Shown here piece after piece: positions 43,640 through 53,385 of a stretch of 64,000 nt of DNA. The notes beneath the pieces are model-generated. The model had not been told where the DNA came from. It saw only the letters and a program-made list of their open reading frames with translations, and made no database searches. The stretch is from assembly GCF_015221875.1 (NCBI RefSeq), contig NZ_JACYGY010000001.1, positions 3,326,501 through 3,390,500 on the forward strand, read 5' to 3'. Source of the DNA: Dyadobacter subterraneus (GTDB lineage Bacteria; Bacteroidota; Bacteroidia; Cytophagales; Spirosomataceae). The position numbers and the translations under genes were made by a program. Every line of letters begins with the position of its first letter. The first letter of the stretch is position 1.

Positions 43640-44410
43640 ATGAAAGCCATCATAAGTTTAGTTTTACGTTATATTCCTCGTCCCTATCTGCAACTTGTCG
43701 GTCACTGGGTTGCCCGTTTTCTGAGTATTTTTTACATTGGAAATAAGGTTGAATGTCCTGTTTGCAACAGCCATTACCGCAAGTTTTTACCTTACGGAAG
43801 AAATACTTCAAGCAGAGATAACGCGCTGTGTCCCCATTGTTTATCTTTGGAAAGACATCGTCTTATGGGTTTGTATTTAAAACGTAAAACCAACTTTTTT
43901 AGCGCAGATCTTAAAGTTTTACATGTAGCGCCGGAATACTGTTTTATCGACCGATTCGAGCATATGAAAAATCTTGACTATATCACGGCGGATATTGAAT
44001 CTCCGCTGGCAAAAGTGAAAATGGACATTCATGACATCCCATTTCCTGATAATACTTTTGACGTGGCTTTTTGTAATCACGTTATGGAACATGTGGACGA
44101 TTACATCAGAGCCATGAGCGAATTACATCGTGTATTAAAACCGGGCGGTTGGGCCCTAATCCAGTCACCACAGGATTTGAAATACGAATTCACTTATGAG
44201 GATGCATCGATCACAGATCCGCGTGAACGTGAAATACATTTCCTTCAAAATGATCACTTGCGTCTTTTTGGAAGAAATTACGGCAGGGAATTGGAAAAAG
44301 GAGGATTCACTGTTACCGAAGACCGGTTTGTGATGGATGAATTAACACCTGCGGAAGTAAAACGTTATTCATTGCCGAGCCAGGAGATCGTTTATTTCTG
44401 TCAGAAATAA
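43640..44410 (+). CDS. SAM-dependent methyltransferase with N-terminal zinc-ribbon-like motif
   Basis: 256 aa. Residues about 33-72 hold CPVCNSHY and CPHCLSLERHR, a four-cysteine zinc-ribbon-like knuckle. The following class I methyltransferase domain reads VLHVAPEYC (motif I degenerate, lacking GxGxG), ITADIESP, DIPFPDNTFDVAFCNHVMEHV and LHRVLKPGGWALIQ. Target unknown; in Bacteroidota such proteins occur near glycan-synthesis genes, and a GT2 gene is convergent here. Confidence 0.82.
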   Translation: MKAIISLVLRYIPRPYLQLVGHWVARFLSIFYIGNKVECPVCNSHYRKFLPYGRNTSSRDNALCPHCLSLERHRLMGLYLKRKTNFFSADLKVLHVAPEYCFIDRFEHMKNLDYITADIESPLAKVKMDIHDIPFPDNTFDVAFCNHVMEHVDDYIRAMSELHRVLKPGGWALIQSPQDLKYEFTYEDASITDPREREIHFLQNDHLRLFGRNYGRELEKGGFTVTEDRFVMDELTPAEVKRYSLPSQEIVYFCQK

Positions 44411-44419
44411 GATGTAAAA

Positions 44420-44443
44420 AAAGTGGTTGATTAAAACCGCTTT
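44420..44443. terminator. Short bidirectional terminator
   Basis: A 9-bp stem (aaagtggtt / aaccgcttt, one G-T) with a 6-nt loop in the 38-bp space between convergent methyltransferase and GT2 genes. Confidence 0.6.
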
Positions 44444-44448
44444 ACAAA

Positions 44449-45459
44449 TCATGAAGGATATTCAATGGTCGCGCCGGTTTCCCGGTGCGATTTTTTTTCC
44501 CAGATACGCGTCCAGCCCTCCTGAATAAACCCAATCCCATATCCAAACAGCTGAACAAAAGCTGCTACTATTCCTAAAAAAGCCACTTTTATACTTTTGG
44601 TTGAACGTAAAGCGTCAAAAAATAGCGCCAAAATGATCAACAAAACAAAGGCAATTCCCAGATAAAAAAATGGTTTAAAAATCCAGAACCAAAACGGAAT
44701 ACTGATCACACCAGCTGTAAAAAGAAATGGTATGGTATGGACAAGTTTTAATTCCTCAGGATAAAAACGGGCGATATTAATCCGCGCACGTCCAAAAAAT
44801 TTCAGTTGTCTGAAAAACTGTGCGAATTGGGTTCTTCTTTTGTGATAAATAAAAGCTTCCGGAATTAATGCTGAGCGAAATCCGAGTCGCAGAGCGCCGA
44901 TGCTGAACAAAATATCCTCTCCCATTCTGCTCGTCTGAAAACCTCCTGTACGCTCGTAAACGGTACGCGAAAGTCCCATATTAAAACTACGCGGATGGAA
45001 GGTTCCACCCATATTATTCTTTTTACCGCGAATTCCTCCGGTTGTAATAAAAGAAGTCATCGAGTAACTGATTGCTTTCTGGATTGGAGAAAAAGAAGGA
45101 TGATCCGTATCCGGTCCTCCATATAAATCGACATAATCTGAATTTAACCTTTGCTCGACTATTGACAAATAATCCGGCTCAATCAGCGCATCCGAATCAA
45201 GAAGAATAAAATAATCTCCACTCGATTTTTCAAAACCGGTATTTCTTGCAAACCCCTGACCGCCATTTTCTTTGTAAAAATAATGGATGTCAAGTTTGTG
45301 TTGAAAAGATTGAACCACAAGATCCGATTTTACTTTTGATCCGTCTTCAACAATAATAACTTCAAAGTTTTTATAAGTCTGGGTATCCAGACAAGTCAAT
45401 AATTCCTGCAATTCATCAGGACGATTATATACAGGAATTATGACTGAATATTTACGCAT
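44449..45459 (-). CDS. Family 2 glycosyltransferase, membrane-associated
   Basis: 336 aa from ATG 45459, one base after the hemL stop; a TTG at 45468 would overlap hemL. GT-A domain: YSVIIPVYNRPDEL, VEDGSK, FILLDSDALIEPDYL (DxD-like), GGFQTSRMGEDILFSIG (acid/base ED). Two C-terminal membrane helices (about 240-260 and 265-290). Probably transfers sugar to a lipid-linked or cell-surface acceptor. Co-directional with hemL and possibly co-transcribed. Confidence 0.88.
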   Translation of the reverse strand: MRKYSVIIPVYNRPDELQELLTCLDTQTYKNFEVIIVEDGSKVKSDLVVQSFQHKLDIHYFYKENGGQGFARNTGFEKSSGDYFILLDSDALIEPDYLSIVEQRLNSDYVDLYGGPDTDHPSFSPIQKAISYSMTSFITTGGIRGKKNNMGGTFHPRSFNMGLSRTVYERTGGFQTSRMGEDILFSIGALRLGFRSALIPEAFIYHKRRTQFAQFFRQLKFFGRARINIARFYPEELKLVHTIPFLFTAGVISIPFWFWIFKPFFYLGIAFVLLIILALFFDALRSTKSIKVAFLGIVAAFVQLFGYGIGFIQEGWTRIWEKKSHRETGATIEYPS

Positions 45460-45460
45460 A

Positions 45461-46756
45461 TTATCCAATTACTTCTTTAAGCGATTCTTCGTTGGCTTCA
45501 ATAATTCTTTCGATATGACCGTCTTCCAGCGCGGTAGACAAAAACATACTTTCAAACTGAGATGGCCCCATATAAATTCCACGATCCAGCATGGCGTGGA
45601 AATATTTTCCAAACAACGGCAGATTTGATGATTTTGCAGAAGGAAAATCCGTCACAGCCTGATCCGTAAAGAACAAAGTATACATGGATCCGATGCTGTT
45701 GATCGTGTAATTCAATCCAAGTTTTTTAATTGAATTGGTAAAACCGTTCACCAGTTTGTGACCTGATAATTCTAACTGGGTATAAACTTCCGGATGCTCA
45801 TTCAGATAGTTCAGCATGGTCAAACCCGCAGCCATAGCAATGGGATTTCCGGATAATGTCCCTGCCTGATAAACCGGCCCCAATGGAGAAACCCAGTTCA
45901 TAATCTCAGCTTTTCCACCGTAAGCACCAACGGGCATACCACCGCCAATAATTTTTCCAAGTGTAGTCAAATCCGGTTTGATACCAAATCTTTCCTGAGC
46001 CCCGCCTTTTGAAAGACGGAAACCTGTCATGACTTCATCAAAAATGAAAACGATTCCTTCTTCATCACAGATCTTCCGAAGACCTTCCAAAAATCCTTCT
46101 GCCGGTAAAACGCAGCCCATATTTCCAACAACCGGTTCTAAAATCAAAGCTGCAATGTGACCTTTATTGGCATCAACAAGTTTTTGCACAGCGTCTAAAT
46201 CGTTGTAAGGAGCCGTTAGGGTATCATTCGCAACACCTTTTGTCACACCCGGACTGTCAGGTGTACCAAAAGTTACGGCACCACTACCGGCAGCAATCAA
46301 AAAGCTATCACCATGACCGTGGTAACAACCTTCAAACTTAATAATTTTATCACGTCCAGTAAAGCCACGGGCCACGCGAATGGCAGACATGGTAGCTTCT
46401 GTACCCGAATTCACCATACGTACTTTCTCGATGGATGGTACCATAGTAGTGATCAATTCTGCAATTTCTACTTCTCTTCTTGTGGGTGCGCCAAAAGAAA
46501 AAGAGTGCTGAATGGCATCAGAAACGGCTTTTTGGATTAATTCATGCCCGTGACCCAAAATCATCGGTCCCCAAGAATTGATCAATTCTATATACTCATT
46601 ATCGTCTTCATCATAAACGTATGGCCCTTTTGCCGACTTAATAAAAACCGGTGAACCACCTACTGCACGAAACGCACGAACGGGTGAATTTACGCCACCC
46701 GGAATAAAATGCTGCGCCTTTTCAAATAAGGCCTGACTTGTTGAAATATTCATCAT
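45461..46756 (-). CDS. hemL: Glutamate-1-semialdehyde 2,1-aminomutase
   Basis: 431 aa class III PLP enzyme. Signature [39 protein letters not shown], and the PLP lysine in [17 protein letters not shown]. Makes 5-aminolevulinate in the C5 heme route. Two adjacent ATGs at the start; the second may be used. It follows the TPR/ligand-binding protein gene by 4 bp, an odd pairing. Confidence 0.95.
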   Translation of the reverse strand: MMNISTSQALFEKAQHFIPGGVNSPVRAFRAVGGSPVFIKSAKGPYVYDEDDNEYIELINSWGPMILGHGHELIQKAVSDAIQHSFSFGAPTRREVEIAELITTMVPSIEKVRMVNSGTEATMSAIRVARGFTGRDKIIKFEGCYHGHGDSFLIAAGSGAVTFGTPDSPGVTKGVANDTLTAPYNDLDAVQKLVDANKGHIAALILEPVVGNMGCVLPAEGFLEGLRKICDEEGIVFIFDEVMTGFRLSKGGAQERFGIKPDLTTLGKIIGGGMPVGAYGGKAEIMNWVSPLGPVYQAGTLSGNPIAMAAGLTMLNYLNEHPEVYTQLELSGHKLVNGFTNSIKKLGLNYTINSIGSMYTLFFTDQAVTDFPSAKSSNLPLFGKYFHAMLDRGIYMGPSQFESMFLSTALEDGHIERIIEANEESLKEVIG

Positions 46757-46760
46757 GTGA

Positions 46761-48467
46761 TTATCTGACTGGTACCCATTTAGTACCGCTGTATTTTAAT
46801 ATGGGCGAAATCTCGTTTTCGCGTGATCTGGTAAAATCAAAACCGGAAAGAAGGTAATCGTCTTCATAACGTCTCATTCCAATTCCTCTTTTCAATCCAT
46901 CTTTATATTCCGCTAACATTCTGCCGAAGAAAAGCAATTGATCATATCCCTGATAAGAATAATTAGATGGGAAAGTATTCGTTTGCGACCAGTAGTTTTT
47001 TTGAAATTCACGGACGTTTTCTTTGTCCCTGTCAACATGATCTGTTTCGATCAAATACAAACGTGAACCATATTTTCCCAAACGCGATTGTTGAGAATTA
47101 AAACTGCCTGACGTTGCAATTATTGGCGTTGCCGTCAATTTTCTGTCATTTAAAATCTCTATAATTGGAGCTCCTGAATTTCCGTCAGAGGCAAAGAGCG
47201 CTACATGTGAAGGTTTGCTGGTTTCAAACGATAAAATTTTGTTTTGCAGCCATTCACGATCTGAAATGATTTTCAGCATTTGTATAACTTTTCCGCCACG
47301 CGCCATAAACTCGGCTGCGTAGGAAAACGCCATCATGGAATCTTTTGCACTACCTCCATAATAAATCGCAGCCGTTGGACCGGGAGCAACTGTTTTCATC
47401 CATTCCGCAGCTTTTTGAACCTGAAAAGGAATTGAAGGATGTGCCAGAAAAGTGTTTTCTCCATGCTTCACTACATTGGCATCTGTTGAAAGGGGATTCA
47501 ACATATACAAATTTGTACCTGAAACGTAATTTGCCGCTACCTCAAAAGTGCTTGGATACAAAGGACCGATAACCAGATCTGATTGCTGAAAATCAGTATT
47601 ACCCACAATGGCCTTCATCGATTTTTCATCGTTGCTGACATCATAAGCCCAAAGATTTATTTTAATTCCTTCTGTTTCAAGCTGCTGTTTAGCCTGAACC
47701 AGACCAAGATAGTAGTCGTACGCAAACTGATTTGTGCGTTTTTTAGAACTTCCAAATTCATCCAGCCTAAAAGGAAGTAAAACTGACACATTATAATAAC
47801 CTTTCCCCCACTGATTTGCGCGCTTTGGAATACTCTTGTCGGGACCTTCCGTTTTTTCAACTTTTTCTTTACCACTCACTTTGAAATCTGCACTAAGCTG
47901 ACTTGCCTGCATCAGATCCGTTTTGGTCGATGACGGCGAATGCTCAATCGATTGAATTAAAGCAATGGCAATATCACGGTCTTCGGGATATTGTTTTTGA
48001 ATATCTCTAAGTTTTGCAAGATCACGGATTTCACCAAAATAATGCTGCTTTAAACCCTGTACATCTTTGTTGAAAGAAGAATCTTTTATGCGCTGCAAGT
48101 AACCAAGTCCTTCCTTGTATTGCTCGGTTGCAAGATTATTTGCACCTAATAAATAATAGGCATCATTGATCTTGTTCCAACCCGGATAGCGGCTCAACAA
48201 TTGAAGAAGCATTTGCTTGCTTTCCCTGTATCTTTTTAGTTGATAAGCAGATAACGCATAGTAATAATGCGCATAAGGCGCGTACGGAGCCTGAATGTTC
48301 GTAGTAGTTAATGGAGCAAACTTTTCAATAGCAATGCTGTAACGTCCTTGTTTCAAGTCCGATACGGCAGCTTTATACTTATCTTCATTCAGTGCAGGAT
48401 TTTGGGCACAAACAATTTTGCCAAAACCTGAACAGATGAATATTATTAAAAGAACGAAAATTCTCAT
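46761..48467 (-). CDS. Exported TPR plus type 1 periplasmic-binding-like protein (LpoA/YraM-like)
   Basis: 568 aa with signal peptide (residues 1-21, KIVCAQ). Residues 25-190 are TPR-like helices ([33 protein letters not shown]); from about 220 on the fold is that of leucine/isoleucine/valine-binding receptors ([51 protein letters not shown]). The TPR-plus-receptor layout is that of LpoA, the outer-membrane activator of penicillin-binding protein 1A in gammaproteobacteria. An equivalent cell-wall role here is inference; a ligand-binding role is the alternative. Confidence 0.78.
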   Translation of the reverse strand: MRIFVLLIIFICSGFGKIVCAQNPALNEDKYKAAVSDLKQGRYSIAIEKFAPLTTTNIQAPYAPYAHYYYALSAYQLKRYRESKQMLLQLLSRYPGWNKINDAYYLLGANNLATEQYKEGLGYLQRIKDSSFNKDVQGLKQHYFGEIRDLAKLRDIQKQYPEDRDIAIALIQSIEHSPSSTKTDLMQASQLSADFKVSGKEKVEKTEGPDKSIPKRANQWGKGYYNVSVLLPFRLDEFGSSKKRTNQFAYDYYLGLVQAKQQLETEGIKINLWAYDVSNDEKSMKAIVGNTDFQQSDLVIGPLYPSTFEVAANYVSGTNLYMLNPLSTDANVVKHGENTFLAHPSIPFQVQKAAEWMKTVAPGPTAAIYYGGSAKDSMMAFSYAAEFMARGGKVIQMLKIISDREWLQNKILSFETSKPSHVALFASDGNSGAPIIEILNDRKLTATPIIATSGSFNSQQSRLGKYGSRLYLIETDHVDRDKENVREFQKNYWSQTNTFPSNYSYQGYDQLLFFGRMLAEYKDGLKRGIGMRRYEDDYLLSGFDFTRSRENEISPILKYSGTKWVPVR

Positions 48468-48534
48468 TGGTCTTTTTGTCGTTGTTGAATTTGGTGGGTC
48501 AAATTACGAAAACCGTTTTAAGGGAAAAAGAAAC

Positions 48535-48563
48535 GGGCAATGTTTCCTTCCGAAACATTGCCC
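48535..48563 (-). terminator. Terminator after yidC
   Basis: An 11-bp perfect stem (gggcaatgttt / aaacattgccc) with a 7-nt loop, followed on the minus strand by a pyrimidine-rich run. It ends yidC before the TPR protein gene. Confidence 0.85.
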
Positions 48564-48588
48564 TCTTTCCTTAGGTAAAAACCCTTTA

Positions 48589-50412
48589 TTACTTACGTTT
48601 CGTACGTTTTTCTAATTCAGCCTGTTTCTTTTTAGCTTCATCAGCGGCTTGAAGAGACTTTTCCAGATATTTTTGGAACTTGGTTTGTTTCTTCTCGCCA
48701 TTCGCGTTTTTCTTGCGATTTTCTTCCAGAATGTTTCTGATCTTATCTTCATTCACAAACTTTTTGATCAACAACTGCTGACCGATTGTCACGACGTTAG
48801 ACACAAAATAGTAGAACGTCAAACCTGCCGGGAAAGAGTTAAGAACGAACATAAACATCAACGGCATGATATAGCTCAACATTTTCATGTTAACCGGCCC
48901 AGGCTGCGTTGGTGTGATCTGGTTGTTATAATATGCATATCCGATACTCGAAATCGTCATCATGATGGTAAACAAACTAACGTGGTTACCATAAAAAGGA
49001 AGCGATACCGGTAGTTTTATAAATGAATCGTAAGTCGACAAATCGCTTGCCCAAAGGAAAGTCTGTTGTCGCAGCTCAATTAAGTTCGGAAATAGGAAGA
49101 ACAACGAAAACAGAATCGGCATTGTGGCGAGCACTGGTATACAACCACTTAACGGACTCACACCCACTTCCTGATACAATTTCATTTGATCCTGTTGTTG
49201 TTTTGCAGCGTCATCAGGATTTTTAGCTTTCAATTCTTCAAGCTCCGGCGCAAGCAATTTCATCTTCGCCATGCTGATGTAAGATTTGTAAGTCAGCGGC
49301 GTTAACAGCGTTTTTACAAACAATACAAGACATATAATCAGCAAACCGTAGTTTGTAATAAATCCTTCTAAAAGATTAAACAACGGAACCAGGAAGAATT
49401 TGTTGATCGGTTTAAGGAAAGCGTATCCTAAATAAACGTTCTGATCAAAGTTTTCAGCTTTTACTGTTTGAACAATATGGTAATCATTCGGACCAATATA
49501 AAACTGGAAATTTGCTTCATTTTTCTGAACTGCCAACATCGGGATCGAAGCAGCAACATTTGCTGTTTTAACAATGGTCGTGTCATTCACGTTTACCGCT
49601 GTCTGAACATCAACATCAGTAAAAGGATGTTTTTCAGAAATCAATCCAGCCAAGAAATACTTGTGTTTGATGGTAAACCACTTAACAGGATCTTCCGCTT
49701 TTGCCGCTTCATTAGCCGTAGGACTTTGCGCAAGGCTATGCAAACCGTCTGTATAATAGTTGACAGTGATCGCCTTACGGTTTTCATTCATGTCATTTTC
49801 CAGTTTCAGAAGATCATTTTTCCAATCAAACTTGATTGTCTTGTCTCCCGCCACCAGACTATTTGACTTGATACCATAATCAATAACATATCCTGAACCA
49901 TGAACAACATAAGTCTGCTCTACAAACTGGCCTTTACCCAAATCCGCACGATATGAAATAATTGCAGAATCTTTTGCGGTCAATGTTTGTCCGGTTGCCG
50001 TAGTCTGGAAATACAGATCAGCAATGTTTATATTACCTGTCTGTGTTGGAAATTCAATTTGAAATTTATTGTGGTCTTCAACAATAAGATAAAGCGGTTT
50101 TTTGTCAAAAGTTTTGTATTTTTTCAACATCACTTCTTTCAAAACTCCACCTTTATTTGTGAAAACAACACGCGAATCCGTTGTTTCGATTACTAGATCC
50201 TGTGGAGCGATTTTCACGGCCGAAGAGTCACCAGCAGTTAAAGCCAATTTTGCTGTATCCGATGCTATTGAACCTTTTACAGTTACAGACTTTGCAGAGT
50301 CACTATTTACTTGGGCTATCGGCGCGGGTTCAACTGGTTTCGGAACCAGAAACTGATAACCTACCAGCATTAGCATTATTAGTACTAAGCCGATTATAAA
50401 ATTTTTATCCAT
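48589..50412 (-). CDS. yidC: Membrane protein insertase YidC
   Basis: 607 aa. First membrane helix (FIIGLVLIMLMLVGYQFL), large periplasmic domain (about 45-345) of the gram-negative type, then the conserved insertase core of five helices with PLTYKSYISMAKMKLLAPELEELKAK and SPLSGCIPVLATMPILFSLFF, and a Lys-rich C-terminal tail for ribosome contact. Inserts Sec-dependent and -independent proteins in the inner membrane. Preceded by pyrG on the same strand with its own promoter. Confidence 0.95.
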   Translation of the reverse strand: MDKNFIIGLVLIMLMLVGYQFLVPKPVEPAPIAQVNSDSAKSVTVKGSIASDTAKLALTAGDSSAVKIAPQDLVIETTDSRVVFTNKGGVLKEVMLKKYKTFDKKPLYLIVEDHNKFQIEFPTQTGNINIADLYFQTTATGQTLTAKDSAIISYRADLGKGQFVEQTYVVHGSGYVIDYGIKSNSLVAGDKTIKFDWKNDLLKLENDMNENRKAITVNYYTDGLHSLAQSPTANEAAKAEDPVKWFTIKHKYFLAGLISEKHPFTDVDVQTAVNVNDTTIVKTANVAASIPMLAVQKNEANFQFYIGPNDYHIVQTVKAENFDQNVYLGYAFLKPINKFFLVPLFNLLEGFITNYGLLIICLVLFVKTLLTPLTYKSYISMAKMKLLAPELEELKAKNPDDAAKQQQDQMKLYQEVGVSPLSGCIPVLATMPILFSLFFLFPNLIELRQQTFLWASDLSTYDSFIKLPVSLPFYGNHVSLFTIMMTISSIGYAYYNNQITPTQPGPVNMKMLSYIMPLMFMFVLNSFPAGLTFYYFVSNVVTIGQQLLIKKFVNEDKIRNILEENRKKNANGEKKQTKFQKYLEKSLQAADEAKKKQAELEKRTKRK

Positions 50413-50454
50413 TCTTAACTAAAAATTATTGAAGATATTGCCCCATCGGGAGGG

Positions 50455-50462
50455 CAAAGGTA
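50455..50462 (-). promoter_or_regulatory. yidC -7 promoter element
   Basis: TACCTTTG on the minus strand matches TAnnTTTG exactly, about 43 bp before the yidC ATG. No clear TTTG -33 box was found. A small 6-bp hairpin (ttgccc/gggcaa, 50438-50457) partly overlaps it. Confidence 0.4.
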
Positions 50463-50508
50463 ATAAGTTTTTCCTGATTGGCTTTCCTGATTACAGGATA
50501 AGATGAAA

Positions 50509-52155
50509 TCAGGATATAACCGACCGTTTTTCAATTGAATAAGTAAGCGCAGCTTTCACAAAATTAACGAAAAGCGGATGCGGATTCATTACAGTACTTT
50601 TCAATTCAGGGTGAAATTGTACACCAACATAAAACGGATGTCCTGGCAGTTCAACCATTTCAACCAGATTATTGTCCGGATTGATACCCGTAGCCAACAA
50701 ACCTTTGTCTTCAAAAGCTTTCAGGTATTTGTTGTTGAATTCGTAACGGTGACGGTGACGTTCTTTAATATTCAGTTTTCCGTAAATACGGTTGGCAAGA
50801 GAATCCTTTTTCAAACGGCAAGGATAAGCTCCCAAACGCATTGTACCGCCTTTGTTGGAAACATCTTTCTGGTCTTCCATCAAATTGATCACAGGATGTT
50901 CGGTAGTTGCATCCATTTCAACAGAATGCGCGCCTTCCAATCCTACCACATTACGGGCATATTCAATAACTGCCATTTGCATACCCAAACAAATTCCAAA
51001 GAAAGGAATTCCGTTTTCGCGAACGTATTGGATTGCTTCAATTTTACCGTCAATTCCTCTTTCTCCAAAACCCGGAGCAACAAGTACACCGTCCAGATTT
51101 GCCAGCTTTTCAACTACATTTTCAGGTGTAAGACTCTCAGAGTGAATCCATTCGATAGTTACTTTACATTCGTTGGCAGAACCTGCATGAATAAAAGACT
51201 CAACGATCGATTTGTATGCATCATGCAATTCCACATATTTTCCAACCAGACCAATTTTAATCGCGTCAATTGGATTTTTAAGTCTTGAAAGAAAAGTTTT
51301 CCATGCATCCAGATCCACATCTTTATCATTATATATGTCAAGCATATACAATGCACGTTGATCCAGTCTTTCTTTCAACATCAATAACGGCACAGCATAA
51401 ATCGTGTCTGCGTCCATTGCTTCAATTACAGAATTAACCTGAACGTTACAGAACAACGCAATTTTTTTACGAAGATCTGTTGGCAAAGGATGTTCTGTAC
51501 GACAAACCAGAATATCAGGCTGAATACCTGATTCCTGCAACATTCTTACCGAATGTTGCGTCGGTTTTGTCTTTAATTCACCGGCAGAATTCAAATAAGG
51601 AATGAGCGTCAGGTGAATAATTAATGTGTCATTGTGTTCAAGTTCGAACTTGATCTGACGAACTGCTTCTAAAAACGGAAGCGATTCAATATCCCCTACA
51701 CAACCACCAATTTCTGTAATAACAATATCATAATCACCGGATTGACCCAGCAACATCATATTTCTTTTCAGCTCATCTGTGATGTGAGGAACAACCTGAA
51801 CGGTTTTTCCAAGAAAATCTCCGCGTCTTTCAGCTGTAATAACATTGTGATAAACTCTTCCCGTAGTGACGTTATTTGCCTGAGAAGTACTAACGTTCAA
51901 GAAACGTTCGTAGTGACCTAAATCCAGATCCGTTTCTGCACCGTCGTCCGTTACATAGCATTCACCATGCTCATAAGGATTCATTGTGCCCGGATCAATA
52001 TTTATGTATGGATCGAATTTTTGGATTGTAACTGAAAGCCCTCTGGCTTGCAGCAATTTAGCAAGAGAAGATGCTATTATCCCTTTACCTAATGAAGATG
52101 TAACACCGCCCGTAACGAAAATGTACTTAGCGGTCTTTCGTGCTTTGGAAGCCAT
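50509..52155 (-). CDS. pyrG: CTP synthase
   Basis: 548 aa from ATG 52155 (an in-frame TTG 12 codons upstream overlaps the promoter). Synthetase domain: YIFVTGGVTSSLGKGI P-loop, DPYINIDPGTMNPYEHGE, ITEIGGCVGDIES. Glutaminase domain: FFGICLGMQMAVIE with the catalytic Cys and VQFHPEL with the His/Glu. Converts UTP, ATP and glutamine to CTP. Long antisense open frames here are shadows of this gene. Confidence 0.97.
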   Translation of the reverse strand: MASKARKTAKYIFVTGGVTSSLGKGIIASSLAKLLQARGLSVTIQKFDPYINIDPGTMNPYEHGECYVTDDGAETDLDLGHYERFLNVSTSQANNVTTGRVYHNVITAERRGDFLGKTVQVVPHITDELKRNMMLLGQSGDYDIVITEIGGCVGDIESLPFLEAVRQIKFELEHNDTLIIHLTLIPYLNSAGELKTKPTQHSVRMLQESGIQPDILVCRTEHPLPTDLRKKIALFCNVQVNSVIEAMDADTIYAVPLLMLKERLDQRALYMLDIYNDKDVDLDAWKTFLSRLKNPIDAIKIGLVGKYVELHDAYKSIVESFIHAGSANECKVTIEWIHSESLTPENVVEKLANLDGVLVAPGFGERGIDGKIEAIQYVRENGIPFFGICLGMQMAVIEYARNVVGLEGAHSVEMDATTEHPVINLMEDQKDVSNKGGTMRLGAYPCRLKKDSLANRIYGKLNIKERHRHRYEFNNKYLKAFEDKGLLATGINPDNNLVEMVELPGHPFYVGVQFHPELKSTVMNPHPLFVNFVKAALTYSIEKRSVIS

Positions 52156-52188
52156 AAGACTTTGCTTTTTTTCTATGATTACGGGATA

Positions 52189-52196
52189 CAAAAGTA
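52189..52196 (-). promoter_or_regulatory. pyrG -7 promoter element
   Basis: TACTTTTG on the minus strand, exact TAnnTTTG, about 34 bp before the pyrG ATG. No clear -33 box. Supports ATG 52155 over the upstream TTG. Confidence 0.4.
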
Positions 52197-52380
52197 CAGC
52201 AAAAAAGGCAGATTTTTATGGTTTGCCTGTTAAATATTTCTATTTGATAATGTAACGGATTGGAAGTCTTCAAGATGAAGCATGAAAAAAATATTTTTGA
52301 ACATTTCCGTGAAAGTAATTTTGTCCCTTTGTTAAGCTCAAAATACCATTTTTCTCATTTTCCAATCTTTTCAAATTAAG

Positions 52381-52409
52381 TTGAAATAGAACTAAAATCA
52401 CTATTTTTA
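52381..52409 (+). promoter_or_regulatory. Candidate promoter for the PIG-L deacetylase gene
   Basis: TTG (52381-52383) and TATTTTTA (52402-52409) with 18 bp between; the second is one base from TAnnTTTG. Transcription would start about 30 bp before the ATG at 52445. Confidence 0.35.
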
Positions 52410-52444
52410 GCAATTACTCCACTACTTCCTAACCAAAACACCAC

Positions 52445-53338
52445 ATGAAAAAAATCTTCGTAATTGTAATAGCATTACTCGCTGCTGATTATGCACACGC
52501 GCAGACAAATAAACCACAACTTTCCAATCCTATACGTGTTATTGTCTTTGGAGCACATCCGGATGATTGTGATTTGGGAGCCGGCGGAATTGCAACAATG
52601 TATTCTGCCATGGGGCACAAAGTGAAATTTGTTTCGCTGACAAATGGCGATAAAGGTCATCAGAATATGAGCGAAGGGAAATTGTATTATCGCCGATTAA
52701 AAGAAGCCCAGGAAGCGGCAAAACGTTTTGGGGTTGAATATGAAGTGCTGCATAATAACGACGGTGAATTGTTTCCAACACTGGAAAACCGCCTTGAAGT
52801 AATCAGACAAATAAGAAAATGGAATGCTGATATTGTCATTGGACCGCGTACAAATGATTATCATCCGGATCATAGGAATACTGGCGTAATTGTGCAGGAC
52901 GCAGCTTATCTGGTAATCGTTCCAAACATAGCCAGCAATGTTCCGCCACTGAGGAAAAATCCGGTTTTCCTTTACTTCCGGGACAGGTTTCAAAAACCTA
53001 ACCCATTCCGGCCCGATATTGCCATCGACATTACTGGCGCATTACCGCAAAAAGTAAATGGCCTTGATGCGCACGTATCACAGTTTTACGAGTGGCTGCC
53101 CTGGACAAATCAGGATCTTGAAAATGTTCCAAAAGATACTCTTGAAAGAAAAAAGTGGCTGTTTGCTGCTATTGAAAAAAGATCAGCCGTGACGCCGGAA
53201 ATTAAGGTTGCACTTGACAAATGGTATGGGAAGGAAAAGGCTGCTCTGGTTAAACAGGCGGAAGTTTTTGAAATATGTGAATATGGAAAACAGCCGACAA
53301 CAGAAGAAATCAGGAAGCTGTTTCCGATGCTTCCATAA
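52445..53338 (+). CDS. Exported PIG-L/LmbE-family deacetylase
   Basis: 297 aa with signal peptide (MKKIFVIVIALLAADYAHAQ). Zinc-site motifs VFGAHPDDCDLGAGG (His, Asp-Asp) and TNDYHPDHRNTG (His) mark a PIG-L N-acetylglucosamine deacetylase-like enzyme. Export suggests action on glycans or glycolipids outside the cytoplasm, unlike cytoplasmic BshB. Alone on the plus strand, convergent with nspC. Confidence 0.88.
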   Translation: MKKIFVIVIALLAADYAHAQTNKPQLSNPIRVIVFGAHPDDCDLGAGGIATMYSAMGHKVKFVSLTNGDKGHQNMSEGKLYYRRLKEAQEAAKRFGVEYEVLHNNDGELFPTLENRLEVIRQIRKWNADIVIGPRTNDYHPDHRNTGVIVQDAAYLVIVPNIASNVPPLRKNPVFLYFRDRFQKPNPFRPDIAIDITGALPQKVNGLDAHVSQFYEWLPWTNQDLENVPKDTLERKKWLFAAIEKRSAVTPEIKVALDKWYGKEKAALVKQAEVFEICEYGKQPTTEEIRKLFPMLP

Positions 53339-53385
53339 AGAATTGGACTTACAGATGTATTTAACACCCGTAAGGCCAGTTTTTC

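Noticed and set aside
50578..51288. 236-codon open frame on the plus strand inside pyrG
   Set aside because: It lies entirely antisense to the clearly conserved CTP synthase, its peptide is Phe/His/Asn-rich low-quality sequence with no domain, and antisense open frames occur throughout the window.
52155..52191. Longer pyrG start at the TTG at 52191
   Set aside because: This codon overlaps the -7 promoter element, and the ATG at 52155 gives the standard N-terminus just before YIFVTGGV.
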